From NCBI RefSeq assembly GCF_001976065.1, contig NZ_MNAH01000007.1:274556-338555 (forward strand): a stretch of DNA of 64,000 nucleotides, read 5' to 3'. The stretch is from Pseudomonas putida. Lineage in GTDB: Bacteria; Pseudomonadota; Gammaproteobacteria; Pseudomonadales; Pseudomonadaceae. The position numbers were made by a program, and so were the translations under genes. The notes below the pieces were generated by a model. That model was not told where the DNA came from, searched no databases, and worked only from the letters and a program-made list of their open reading frames with translations. This document shows positions 40,438-61,818 of the stretch, piece after piece (position 1 is the stretch's first letter; each line of letters starts with the position of its first letter).

Positions 40438-40656
40438 ATGATCTCAACCCAAATCAAAGTCGCGCTAATCGCCAGCGCTTTGCTGTTGAGCGCCTGTTCG
40501 GGGACGAGTACCCACAGCTGTTATTCCGAAGACTGCCAGCCGTCTGCGGGCTTTACCCCCAGCCACAGCAACACCCCCGGCAAACTGAATTTCCAGGGCA
40601 GTGCGCTTGGCAGCAGTTTCAGCGAATACAGCTCAGGTTTGCTGCAGGGCGACTGA
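40438..40656 (+). CDS. Small lipoprotein of unknown function
   Basis: A 72-residue protein with a lipoprotein signal: MISTQIKVALIASALLLSAC with lipobox LLSAC and lipidated Cys20. The mature part is short, Ser/Gly-rich and has two more cysteines (HSCYSEDCQ) that could form a disulfide. The residue after the lipidated Cys is Ser, so outer-membrane sorting is expected. It is convergent with pvdS, 39 bp away. No family recognised. Confidence 0.75.
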   Translation: MISTQIKVALIASALLLSACSGTSTHSCYSEDCQPSAGFTPSHSNTPGKLNFQGSALGSSFSEYSSGLLQGD

Positions 40657-40695
40657 TTCGTCCCGAATTTCAGAATGGCTTTATTGATCCAACGA

Positions 40696-41250
40696 TCAAG
40701 CCTCACGCTGGGCAAACGTATCCGCCCGACTCCCCGACACCTTCCGGCAATGCACCAGCGCATCGCGAATCATGAAGTTCACCAGTGTCGGTGACACCCC
40801 CAACTCCTTGGCAATGTCCTTCTGCGGCACGCCATGCAAGCGGTACATCTCGAAGGCATAACGCGTGCGGCTTGGCAGTTCGGTCAGGGCGTCGGCGATG
40901 TTTTCCAGGGTGGAGAAGTTGATGTGCGAGGTTTCCGGTGAGGCGCCCTGGATGACCACGTTGAGGCCTTCTTCTTCAGGGCCGGAGTATTTCTGCTCCA
41001 GTGCCTGCTTGCGGTAGTGGTCGATCGCCAGGTTGCGCACGATCTGGAACAGGTAGCTGAGCTGCGCCTTGAACGAGGAGGTGATGTTCGGCGCCGATTG
41101 CAGGCGGAAGAACGCGTCCTGGACCACATCTTCAGCGCGCGAGCGGCAGCCGGTGATGCGCGCTGCAATCTTGACCAGTATCAGTCGATTGTCGACGAAT
41201 GCCTGAAGTAGCGGCGATTCGCACCTGCTTGTGGACGCTTGTTCCGTCAT
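40696..41250 (-). CDS. pvdS: Iron-starvation ECF sigma factor PvdS
   Basis: A 184-residue sigma factor nearly identical in pattern to known PvdS: region 2 with RSRAEDVVQDAFFRLQSAP and QLSYLFQIVRNLAIDHYRK, region 4 with HGVPQKDIAKELGVSPTLVN. PvdS directs transcription of pyoverdine genes from TAAAT-N16-CGT promoters. The ATG at 41250 has AAGGTGA upstream; a GTG three codons earlier overlaps that site. A Fur-box-like sequence lies about 90 bp upstream. It is divergent from pvdL; in P. aeruginosa pvdG lies next to them, but it is absent here. Confidence 0.97.
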   Translation of the reverse strand: MTEQASTSRCESPLLQAFVDNRLILVKIAARITGCRSRAEDVVQDAFFRLQSAPNITSSFKAQLSYLFQIVRNLAIDHYRKQALEQKYSGPEEEGLNVVIQGASPETSHINFSTLENIADALTELPSRTRYAFEMYRLHGVPQKDIAKELGVSPTLVNFMIRDALVHCRKVSGSRADTFAQREA

Positions 41251-41335
41251 GGAGATCACCTTGCTGCCAATAGGTTAGTGGGACGACAAGAAGGCCGGGG
41301 CCGCCCTACACATCGAGCGACAAATTAGGTTGAAT

Positions 41336-41354
41336 GATAATGATTGTCAATTGA
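41336..41354. promoter_or_regulatory. Fur-box-like sequence before pvdS
   Basis: GATAATGATTGTCAATTGA matches the 19-bp Fur consensus at 13 positions, including the whole left half GATAATGAT. It is placed to repress pvdS (start codon about 86 bp away on the minus strand) when iron is plentiful. Confidence 0.8.
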
Positions 41355-41442
41355 GAAAGAGAACTAATGCTCCTCAAAGGTGCAGAGTGAGAACTGCGAC
41401 ACGCTGTCGCGCCTTGGCCTGGTTGATGCGCAGGGCAGTCGA

Positions 41443-41467
41443 CTAATTATTTGCGCAGGTCATCCGT
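41443..41467 (+). promoter_or_regulatory. PvdS-type promoter before pvdL (one mismatch)
   Basis: CTAATT, 16 nt, then CGT: the iron-starvation box TAAAT-N16-CGT with one change (T for A at the fourth base). It lies about 155 bp upstream of the pvdL start codon. Confidence 0.7.
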
Positions 41468-41623
41468 TCTCATTGGTGAATGGCTTCGGGCGGCAGCCCC
41501 GGACACCACAGCATTGCCAATGCCTTGCGCGGTCGGCGAAGACCGCGTCCTGCATGCCCTCCAATAGGGCGTGACGTTACGACACCGATTCCAATTGCAA
41601 GCCGAATTCAGGCAGGAAACCTC

Positions 41624-54619
<12,996 letters not shown>

Positions 54620-54642
54620 TTCTTTAGCGCCTGCTCCGGCCT

Positions 54643-54713
54643 CTTCGCGAGCAAGCCCGCTCCCACAGTAGATCGCGGTCAAATGTGGGAGCGGGCTTGC
54701 TCGCGAAGGCGGT
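54643..54713. repeat. REP pair after pvdL
   Basis: TTCGCGAGCAAGCCCGCTCC and its inverted copy around a short spacer, directly downstream of the pvdL stop. Confidence 0.9.
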
Positions 54714-54799
54714 TGTAAAAACGCATACATTCGCGTGATTGACTACGGGCGCTCAGCCGCTCAGTCTTCCTGCTCCCTTTCCACCGGCGGAGCCACTTG

Positions 54800-55624
54800 A
54801 TGCCCTTCGTAACGATAGACGGCCAACCCTTGCACTACATCGATCAAGGCACCGGCCCGGCAGTCCTGCTGGCCGGCAGTTACCTCTGGGACCAGGCCAT
54901 GTGGGCCCCGCAAATTGCCGTGCTGTCACAACAGTATCGGGTGATCGCCCTGGACCTGTGGGGCCACGGTGAGTCCGGGCCGCTGCCTGCTGCTACGACG
55001 TCGCTGGATGACATCGCACGCCAGGCACTGGCGCTGCTCGATCACCTCGATATCGATCGCGTGACCCTGGTCGGCCTGTCGGTGGGTGGCATGTGGGGTG
55101 TGCGTCTGGCGCTGTCGGCACCGCAGCGGCTCAACGGCCTGGTGTTGATGGACACCTATCTCGGTGTCGAGCCGGAACCGACCCGCCAGTACTACTTTTC
55201 GCTGTTCAAGATGATCGAAGAAACCGGCGTCATCTCGTCGCAGTTGCTGGATATCGTGGTGCCGATCTTTTTCCGTCCGGGCATCGATCCGCAGTCGGCG
55301 CTGTTCCAGGACTTTCGCGCCAAACTCGCCGCGCTGCCGCCTGAGCGATTGCGTGAAAGCATCGTGCCGATGGGGCGGATTACCTTTGGCCGGGATGACC
55401 TGTTGCCGCGCCTGGGCGAATTGAACGCCGCAAACACGCTGCTGCTGTGTGGCGATCAGGACAAGCCACGTCCGCCGAGTGAAACGCAGGAAATGGCCGG
55501 GTTGATTGGTTGCCCCTATGTTCTGGTGCCGGAGGCGGGGCATATCTCCAACCTGGAGAATCCTGAGTTTGTCACCGAGGCATTGCTCGAGTTTTTAGCC
55601 CAGAGAATTAGTGGTTATTACTGA
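54800..55624 (+). CDS. Alpha/beta-fold hydrolase
   Basis: A 274-residue hydrolase. The oxyanion loop region is LLAGSYLWDQAMWAPQIAVL, then LDLWGHGESG, the nucleophile elbow GLSVGG (Ser94), and the late catalytic His in PEAGHISNLENPEF; the acid is probably Asp in LLLCGDQDKPRPP. No signal peptide, so cytoplasmic. It follows pvdL after a REP pair, but I find no PvdS box before it. It is not PvdG by motif, since PvdG is a type II thioesterase with another pattern. Its link to pyoverdine is positional only. Confidence 0.85.
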   Translation: MPFVTIDGQPLHYIDQGTGPAVLLAGSYLWDQAMWAPQIAVLSQQYRVIALDLWGHGESGPLPAATTSLDDIARQALALLDHLDIDRVTLVGLSVGGMWGVRLALSAPQRLNGLVLMDTYLGVEPEPTRQYYFSLFKMIEETGVISSQLLDIVVPIFFRPGIDPQSALFQDFRAKLAALPPERLRESIVPMGRITFGRDDLLPRLGELNAANTLLLCGDQDKPRPPSETQEMAGLIGCPYVLVPEAGHISNLENPEFVTEALLEFLAQRISGYY

Positions 55625-55627
55625 CGC

Positions 55628-55703
55628 CTTCGCGAGCAAGCCCGCTCCCACAGGTTTTGTGAACGCCACAAATCCACTGTGGGAGCGAGCCTGCTCGCGA
55701 TGG
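55628..55703. repeat. REP pair between hydrolase gene and dsbG
   Basis: TTCGCGAGCAAGCCCGCTCC at the left and GGGAGCGAGCCTGCTCGCGA at the right. It is between convergent genes and may act as the shared transcript end. Confidence 0.9.
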
Positions 55704-55714
55704 GGGCGGTAAGG

Positions 55715-56482
55715 TCACTTAGGCCCAAGAATCTGCGCCAGCTTGTCCGGCGAAGGCGCGCCTTGTTGCTGCTGCAACTCGCCCTTGTCATCCATATAGA
55801 AAATCGCCGGAGTGGCCTGCAGTTCCAGGTCTTCCATCAATTGCATATTGGCCGCGAGCTTGGCCTGGATCGCCGGCGGCACTTCTTTCAAGGCCTTGAG
55901 CGAGCTGCCCTTGCCAGCCGCTTCGTGGTCCGCCAGGGCTTTTTGCGGGTCCTTCGCAGCCAGCAGCGCCGCAGATTTTCCGGGGCTGTCCTCGCGAATG
56001 ATCCCGACCATGATGTGCCGCAACTGCACCTTGCCGGCCTTGACCCAGGGCCGCGCCTGTTCCCAGAACATGTTGCAGTAAGGGCAGTTCGGGTCGCTGA
56101 ACATGTAGACGATGCGCGGTGCATCCTTCTTGCCGTCGGCGATCCAGTTGCTCGTTTCCATCTTGGCCCAGACTTCCTTGGACATAGGCGCGTATACCAG
56201 CTTCTGCAACGGCGCGCTGCTCAGGTCATTGCCTTCGGCGTCGTACAGGTTGCCCAGCAAAACGTGCTTGCCATCGGGCGTCAGGTACAGCGCCATGCCA
56301 CGGTTCTGGTATTGCGCCGCGTACCCGCGCAGGCCGTCGGGGGCGTCGAATTGACCGACGATTTTTGCGCCCTTGGCCTCGATCTTCTTGATCGCCTCGG
56401 GCAGCTCTTCGGCCTGCACCATTGGCAGGTGCAGCAGGGCGGCACCCAGGCTCAGGGTCAGCAGGTGGCGGAGGCGGGACAT
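55715..56482 (-). CDS. dsbG: Periplasmic disulfide isomerase/chaperone DsbG
   Basis: A 255-residue thioredoxin-fold protein with signal peptide (MSRLRHLLTLSLGAALLHLPMV, cleaved near QAEE), an N-terminal dimerisation domain (IKKIEAKGAKIVGQF..., about 25-90) and a catalytic domain with CPYC in FSDPNCPYCNMFWEQ. DsbG protects and repairs cysteines in the periplasm. It is the last gene of dsbD-tlpA-dsbG, and its start overlaps the upstream gene by 25 bp. Reduced DsbG would be regenerated by the DsbD encoded in the same operon. Confidence 0.92.
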   Translation of the reverse strand: MSRLRHLLTLSLGAALLHLPMVQAEELPEAIKKIEAKGAKIVGQFDAPDGLRGYAAQYQNRGMALYLTPDGKHVLLGNLYDAEGNDLSSAPLQKLVYAPMSKEVWAKMETSNWIADGKKDAPRIVYMFSDPNCPYCNMFWEQARPWVKAGKVQLRHIMVGIIREDSPGKSAALLAAKDPQKALADHEAAGKGSSLKALKEVPPAIQAKLAANMQLMEDLELQATPAIFYMDDKGELQQQQGAPSPDKLAQILGPK

Positions 56483-57312
56483 GGCAGTTTCCTTGAAGAA
56501 GTGGCAGGAACGGAATCGAAGTTTTCCAGCGCGCGGGCCAGGCTGGCTTGCGACAGCTCGCCCAGATGACTGCCCAGCAGGCGACCGTCGGGGCTATAGA
56601 ACAGCGTAGTCGGCAACGCCATGGAGCCGACGGCTTGACCCAGGCGACCGCTGCCGTCGAACAGCACGTTGGACAGGCTCAGGCCCTGGGTTTCCAGAAA
56701 GGTGCTGACACTTTGCATGCTTTCGGCCTGATTGACGAACAGAAAGGTCAGGTCCGGGCGTTGCATCTGGGCGTTCTCCAGCACCGGCATTTCCCGGCGG
56801 CAGGGCGGGCACCAGGTGGCCCAGAGATTGATCACCAGCGGGCCGCCCTTGTAGTCCGCCAGTTGCACGGTTTCACCGGCGGAATTGCGCAGGCTGATGT
56901 CCGGCAGGCGAGTGCCCTGTTCATAAATGGTCAGCGAGAAAGTCGCCAGCAACCAGAACGCCAGGCCGCTGGCCACACCGAAGCCCAGCGGACGGCGCAG
57001 GCCCGGGCGACGCCAGCCCCGGTACAGTGCGGCGAGCACCAGCGCGATCACTCCCGGCCAAGCGAGAAAACCGCCGTCGCGCAGGTCGATGACCTGCCAG
57101 GGATCGCTGCGATAGTGGGGCCAGTAAACGGCGACAAAACCGATCCGCGCCGCGAGCATGCCGATCAAAAACAGACTGAACAGCACCGACTCGGGGTTCT
57201 CGCCACCACGCTTGGCCACCCGCCAACCGACGAATGTCGCTAGCACCAATGCACTGATCAGCAGCAAGTGGTTAAGCGCGATGGCAAAGGTGCCGAGGGT
57301 AAAAGTCAGCAT
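56458..57312 (-). CDS. TlpA-family thiol reductase with Lgt-like membrane domain
   Basis: A 284-residue protein with two parts. Residues about 1-125 contain four hydrophobic segments (LNHLLLISALVLATFVGW, SLFLIGMLAARIGFVAVYW, AWPGVIALVLAALYRGW, GLAFWLLATFSLTI) resembling a shortened prolipoprotein diacylglyceryl-transferase-like membrane domain. Residues about 130-260 form a thioredoxin fold with WCPPC in LWATWCPPCRREMP, facing the periplasm. The start overlaps the dsbD stop (ATG within TAATG on the minus strand), and the end overlaps dsbG. In P. aeruginosa the corresponding gene is called dsbE. Confidence 0.88.
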   Translation of the reverse strand: MLTFTLGTFAIALNHLLLISALVLATFVGWRVAKRGGENPESVLFSLFLIGMLAARIGFVAVYWPHYRSDPWQVIDLRDGGFLAWPGVIALVLAALYRGWRRPGLRRPLGFGVASGLAFWLLATFSLTIYEQGTRLPDISLRNSAGETVQLADYKGGPLVINLWATWCPPCRREMPVLENAQMQRPDLTFLFVNQAESMQSVSTFLETQGLSLSNVLFDGSGRLGQAVGSMALPTTLFYSPDGRLLGSHLGELSQASLARALENFDSVPATSSRKLPCPASATC

Positions 57313-59048
57313 TAACGGGCGTCTCGGGTGGTGGTCCAGCGTTGCAGAAAGGTATCGGCATCGACCTCGCCGGTGATGCGCTGGCTGCGTCGCTCAATGC
57401 CGTCGGCACCTACCCACAGCAAGCTCGGCGGGCCTGGCACTTTGTAACGGCCGAGCAGCTCGCGGCTGGCAGCATTGTCGGCGGTGACGTCCAGTCGGAG
57501 CAAGCGCACGTCGCTCAGGGCTTGCAGGACGTGAGCTTTGCCGAACACTTGTTTTTCCATGACCTTGCACGACACGCACCAGTCGGCGTAGTAGTCCAGC
57601 AGCACCCACTGGCCCTGCGTTTGCGCCGCGTCGAGTTCGCGCTGCAGGGCCGCCGGGTCCTTGATCGTGGTGAAGGCGTCGTGGCCGGTTGGCACAGCGG
57701 CGACGGCCGAGCTGGAAGCGCGGAAGACCTGCAACGGCTTGAACAGATCATCACTGCCTGCCGCCGCACCGATCATCAACAGGCTGCCCCACAAACCCAG
57801 CAGGAGCGAGCTGGCGCCGAACAGATGAGCGATGCGCCCAAACCCTTCTGACTGTTTAAAGGCGCTGTAGGCCGCGACCAGCAGCAATGCACCACACAAA
57901 CCGATCCATAGCGATTCATCCAGCACCGGGCGCAGCATCAGCAACGCCGTGGCGAGAAACAAGAAGCCGAAGATGCCCTTGAGCAGGTTCATCCAGGCGC
58001 CAGGCTTGGGCAGGAAGCGATTGCCCACCGTCACCAGCAGCAACAACGGCACACCGATGCCGATGCCCATGGCAAACAGGATCAACCCACCGTGCAGCGC
58101 GTTACCGCTCTGCGCGATGTAGAGCAGCGCACCGGCCAGCGGCGCGGTCATGCACGGGCCGACCAGCAGGCCGGACAAGGCGCCCAAGGCACCGGCGCCG
58201 ACCAGGCTGCCACCGCGCTGATTGCGTGAGACGTGTTCCAGGCGGTCACGCACCGCCACCGGCAGTTGCAGCTCGAAGAAGCCGAACATCGGCAAGGCCA
58301 GCAACACGAAAATCGCCGCGAAACTGCCCAGCAGCCAAGGGTTCTGCAACCAGGCTTGCAGGTTCGCCCCCAAGGAGGCGGCCAGCACACCCATCGCCGC
58401 ATACACCAGCGCCATGCACACCACATAACTGCCGGCCAGGGCCACGCCGCGCCGGGGTGCCGCGCCGCTGCCGACGATTAACCCGGCCAGGATCGGCAGC
58501 ATCGGCAGCGAACACGGGGTGAATGCCAGCAATAGGCCCAGACCGAAGAAGACCAACAGGCTCCAACCCAGCGCGCGTTGCTGCAGGTTGCTGGCCAGGG
58601 CCTGGTCCGGTGCTTCGTTGGCCGTGCTCAGGGCGTTCGAGTTGCCCAGGTCCACGACCCGGGTTTGCGGTGGATAACACAACCCGGCATCGGCGCACCC
58701 CTGGTAACTGACCTTGACCTGACCGCTGGCGCCCGCCGGGATCTTCAGCTCCACCCCCTGGCGATAGACCTGCTGTTCACCAAAAAACTCGTCGCTGTGG
58801 GCTTCGCCCTCCGGCAGCGCGGGATGCTGGTCGGCAGGCAAACCGTCGAACTTCAAGCGTTTCTGATACAGGTAATAGCCGTCGGCAATCTGCCAGAACA
58901 GCTGGGTTTCGCCGGACTCAAGGCGTTCGGAGGTGAAAACGAACGCTTTGTCGACGGGCAGGAAATCGGGTTTGGTCTCGAACGGATTGCCCCCCGCCTG
59001 GGTCAGGCCGGAAAACAGCAGGGCGACGAGTAGAAACAGCTGACGCAT
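57312..59048 (-). CDS. dsbD: Thiol:disulfide interchange protein DsbD
   Basis: A 578-residue electron conduit across the inner membrane. It has a signal peptide (MRQLFLLVALLFSGLTQAGG), an N-terminal alpha domain with a cysteine pair (YQGCADAGLCYPPQT), a beta domain with eight membrane segments and the Cys pair in FTPCSLPMLPIL and VGPCMTAPLAG, and a C-terminal gamma thioredoxin domain with YADWCVSCKVMEK. It reduces DsbG and the TlpA-like protein with thioredoxin electrons. First gene of the operon, divergent from the DsbR-like regulator gene. Confidence 0.95.
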   Translation of the reverse strand: MRQLFLLVALLFSGLTQAGGNPFETKPDFLPVDKAFVFTSERLESGETQLFWQIADGYYLYQKRLKFDGLPADQHPALPEGEAHSDEFFGEQQVYRQGVELKIPAGASGQVKVSYQGCADAGLCYPPQTRVVDLGNSNALSTANEAPDQALASNLQQRALGWSLLVFFGLGLLLAFTPCSLPMLPILAGLIVGSGAAPRRGVALAGSYVVCMALVYAAMGVLAASLGANLQAWLQNPWLLGSFAAIFVLLALPMFGFFELQLPVAVRDRLEHVSRNQRGGSLVGAGALGALSGLLVGPCMTAPLAGALLYIAQSGNALHGGLILFAMGIGIGVPLLLLVTVGNRFLPKPGAWMNLLKGIFGFLFLATALLMLRPVLDESLWIGLCGALLLVAAYSAFKQSEGFGRIAHLFGASSLLLGLWGSLLMIGAAAGSDDLFKPLQVFRASSSAVAAVPTGHDAFTTIKDPAALQRELDAAQTQGQWVLLDYYADWCVSCKVMEKQVFGKAHVLQALSDVRLLRLDVTADNAASRELLGRYKVPGPPSLLWVGADGIERRSQRITGEVDADTFLQRWTTTRDAR

Positions 59049-59095
59049 GGAAAAGCCTTATCCTTTAGCAAGTGAGCTGCACAATGGGTGGCGGC

Positions 59096-59114
59096 GATTA
59101 ACCGATGATTAACC
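59096..59114. promoter_or_regulatory. Direct repeat GATTAACC-GAT-GATTAACC in the dsbD/dsbR divergent region
   Basis: Two perfect 8-bp copies (59096-59103 and 59107-59114) with an 11-bp period, the spacing used by OmpR-family regulators. It lies 48 bp before the dsbD start and 89 bp before the regulator gene, so a DsbR dimer bound here could control both. Confidence 0.6.
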
Positions 59115-59202
59115 CTGGCCGCCTTGTGGCAGGGGCACCTGCGGCATAATGTCCGCTTAATCGGTCAATGGCCCAATCAGCGTTATTTACACGAGGCTCT
59201 CC

Positions 59203-59883
59203 ATGCACGTACTGGTTTGCGAAGACGATGAGTTGATTGCCAGCGGCATCGTCGCCGGCCTGACAGCCCAGGGCCTGACCGTGGAGCATGTCGCCACCGC
59301 GTCAGCGGCCAGGGCGATGCTCAAGGTCGCCGAATTTGATGTGATGGTGCTGGACCTCGGGCTGCCGGACGAAGACGGACTCAAGCTCCTGCAGCAACTG
59401 CGGCACAACGGCCTGGAGTTGCCGGTGCTGATCCTCACCGCCCGCGATTCGGTCACCGACCGGGTCGACGGCCTGCAGGCCGGGGCCGACGATTACCTGC
59501 TCAAGCCGTTCGACCTGCGCGAACTCGCCGCGCGCCTGCACACGCTGTTGCGGCGGGTGGCCGGTCGCAGCGTCAACCTGATCGAGCACGGTGCGCTGAC
59601 TTACGACCCGAGCAGTCGCGAAACCACGCTGGCCGGCCAGCCGGTGGACTTGTCGCGCCGTGAGCAGTCGCTGTTGCAGGCGCTGCTGCATAACCGTGGC
59701 CGGGTGTTGTCGACCGAGCAGCTCAAGGACAGCGTCTACGGTTTCAACGATGAGCTGGAGAGCAATGCCCTCAACGTCCATATCCATCACCTGCGGCGCA
59801 AACTCGGCAACGGTATTGTCGAGACCGTGCGCGGTCTGGGCTACCGCCTGGGCCCGGCCGATGGCGGAGATCAATCGAAGTGA
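59203..59883 (+). CDS. dsbR: OmpR-family response regulator, DsbR-like
   Basis: A 226-residue regulator. The receiver domain has CEDDE, phospho-acceptor Asp in VMVLDLGLPDEDG, and the switch Lys in YLLKPFDLREL. The winged-helix domain has LSRREQSLLQALLHNRGRVLS and IHHLRRKLGNGIVETVRGLGY. It is divergent from dsbD-tlpA-dsbG and overlaps the kinase gene by 4 bp. P. aeruginosa has the same arrangement (DsbRS, reported to respond to copper), which supports the name. Confidence 0.88.
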   Translation: MHVLVCEDDELIASGIVAGLTAQGLTVEHVATASAARAMLKVAEFDVMVLDLGLPDEDGLKLLQQLRHNGLELPVLILTARDSVTDRVDGLQAGADDYLLKPFDLRELAARLHTLLRRVAGRSVNLIEHGALTYDPSSRETTLAGQPVDLSRREQSLLQALLHNRGRVLSTEQLKDSVYGFNDELESNALNVHIHHLRRKLGNGIVETVRGLGYRLGPADGGDQSK

Positions 59884-61205
59884 TGAGCCTGCGTTTGCGC
59901 CTGAGCCTGACACTTGGCGGCGCCTTTGCCCTGATCTGGGCGCTGGCCGCGGCCTGGATGCTCAGCGATTTGCGCAATCAGATGATGTTTTCCCTCGACC
60001 AGCGCCTGGTGGCCTCGGCGCGCATGGTCGCCGGGCTCATGGAGCAGTTGCCGGCGTTGCCGAGCAAGGGCGAGGGCACTCATTTCAGTGCTGAACAACT
60101 GAATATTCCTGGTGGCATGGCATGTCAGGTCAGTTCGTTGCGCGGGGAAATCCTCGCCCGCAGTCACAGTGATCCGGGGCAGACCCTGGAAGCCGAGAAA
60201 ATGGGCTTCCACGACCAGATCATCGATGGCGCGCCGTGGCGCAGTTTCACCCTGGCCCGTGGCGACCTGCGGATCACCACGGCCGACCGGCAGATCGAAC
60301 GCGAAGCGCTGAACATGTCGATCCTGCTGGCCGCTTCGGTGCCGGTGGGCGTGGCATTGCTCGGTTGCCTGTGCCTGCTCTGGCTCGGCATCGGCCAGGG
60401 ACTGGCGCCGCTCAATCGAATGCGCGACGCCCTGATGCGCCGCAGCCCCGACTCACTGGAACCTTTGCAGGTCCAGCCGTTGCCCAGCGAACTGCAACCC
60501 TTGCTCGACACCCAGAACCAGCTGTTTCAGCGCATCGGCAAGACCATCGAACGCGAACGTCGGCTGACCGGTGATGCCGCCCATGAACTGCGCAGCCCGC
60601 TGACCGCGATCAAGACCCACCTGCAAGTGGCGCGCATGACCGAAGGCGCGGCCCGGGATCAATCCTTGGCCCGGGCTGAAGAGGGCGCCGACCGCCTGCA
60701 CCGCACGCTCGAACAATTGCTGTTGCTGGCGCGGGTCGAGGGTAGCCTGTCGTTTGACGATGGCGTGCAATGCAGTGCCGAGCAGGTGGCGAAACTGGCG
60801 ATCCAGGACGCGGCCGGGGGCGATCGCCAACGCATCAGGCTTCAGTTGCCGACCAGGGTTTCTCCCGCCCCGGTGAAAATGCCCGCGGTGCTGTCGATTG
60901 CCGCACTGCGCAACCTGCTGGACAACGCCTTGCGCCATACACCTGGCAACGGGCCGGTAGAACTGAGCCTGCAAACCTCTGGTAACCGCGTGCAGTTCGT
61001 GGTGCGCGACCATGGCCCGGGCATTGCCGAAGACGACCTGCAACACCTGACCCAGCGTTTCTGGCGCAACGGCCAGAGCAACGGCTGCGGCCTCGGCCTG
61101 GCGATTGTCCAGGCGATCGTCCAGCGTTGCGGCTGCACCCTGCGTTTCGACAGTCGGCCGGATGGGTTGCGGGTGGAGCTGACGATGCCCTTGCAACCCC
61201 TCTGA
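59880..61205 (+). CDS. dsbS: Sensor histidine kinase, DsbS-like
   Basis: A 441-residue kinase. TM1 is at residues about 8-28 (LSLTLGGAFALIWALAAAWM), a periplasmic sensor of about 125 residues follows with a single Cys (MACQVSSL), then TM2 (LLAASVPVGVALLGCLCLLW), a HAMP-like linker, an H-box with phospho-His in AAHELRSPLTAIKTH, N-box LRNLLDNALRHTPG, and G-boxes DHGPGIAE and GCGLGLAIVQAIV. It is encoded with the DsbR-like regulator. A thiol or metal signal is likely but cannot be read from sequence. Confidence 0.88.
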   Translation: MMSLRLRLSLTLGGAFALIWALAAAWMLSDLRNQMMFSLDQRLVASARMVAGLMEQLPALPSKGEGTHFSAEQLNIPGGMACQVSSLRGEILARSHSDPGQTLEAEKMGFHDQIIDGAPWRSFTLARGDLRITTADRQIEREALNMSILLAASVPVGVALLGCLCLLWLGIGQGLAPLNRMRDALMRRSPDSLEPLQVQPLPSELQPLLDTQNQLFQRIGKTIERERRLTGDAAHELRSPLTAIKTHLQVARMTEGAARDQSLARAEEGADRLHRTLEQLLLLARVEGSLSFDDGVQCSAEQVAKLAIQDAAGGDRQRIRLQLPTRVSPAPVKMPAVLSIAALRNLLDNALRHTPGNGPVELSLQTSGNRVQFVVRDHGPGIAEDDLQHLTQRFWRNGQSNGCGLGLAIVQAIVQRCGCTLRFDSRPDGLRVELTMPLQPL

Positions 61206-61296
61206 CGCACATGAGATGTAACTTCTCTGCATTGGCCGCCCGGGCCATGCAGGGCTATCGTTTTGTTCACACTCAACGGATTGAGGTGACAACACC

Positions 61297-61818
61297 ATGG
61301 AAACATCCATACACACCTGCCAGGCAACCCCGGCCGACGCCGGCATCATCAGCCGCATCATCGAGCGCTCGATTCGCGTCGGTTGCGCGCTCGACCATCG
61401 CAACGATCCGCGCATCGTTGCCACCTGGACCCACAACAAAACCATCCAGCACATCCAGCCTTGGCTGACCGATCAGCGGTTGTACCTGAGTATCGCCCTG
61501 CTGCAGGACAAACCGGTTGGCGTCGCCATGGCCGCGACCAGCGGCACGCTCGCGTTCTGTTACGTGCAGCCGGAATCGTTTCGGCGAGGGGCAGGGCTGG
61601 CGCTGGTGCAAGATCTCGAAGGCTGGTTGGTCGCGCGAGGCCTGCGCCAGGCCCGACTCTATAGCACCCGGACCAGCGAAGCGTTTTATCGGCGTTTGGG
61701 CTACCAGCGGTGTGCCCGATCCTTCATGGTCGCGGGGCTTCACGCCATCCCCATGCACAAAGGCCTGGCATCACCCTCATGGAAAGACGATCGAGGGTCT
61801 AAATCCCTGGCGCCCTGA
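61297..61818 (+). CDS. GNAT-family N-acetyltransferase
   Basis: A 173-residue protein. The acetyl-CoA loop is RRGAGLALVQDLEGWL, followed by the beta-strand LRQARLYSTRTSEAFYRRLGY typical of GNAT motif B. The substrate is unknown. Its last codons contain the -35 element of the pvdH promoter, and its TGA stop overlaps that promoter spacer, so read-through transcription from this gene would also reach pvdH. No PvdS box is seen before this gene itself. Confidence 0.85.
   Translation: METSIHTCQATPADAGIISRIIERSIRVGCALDHRNDPRIVATWTHNKTIQHIQPWLTDQRLYLSIALLQDKPVGVAMAATSGTLAFCYVQPESFRRGAGLALVQDLEGWLVARGLRQARLYSTRTSEAFYRRLGYQRCARSFMVAGLHAIPMHKGLASPSWKDDRGSKSLAP

Noticed and set aside
61206..61296. Search for a PvdS box before the acetyltransferase gene
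   Set aside because: The only partial match (TAACT) has no CGT at 16-17 nt spacing.
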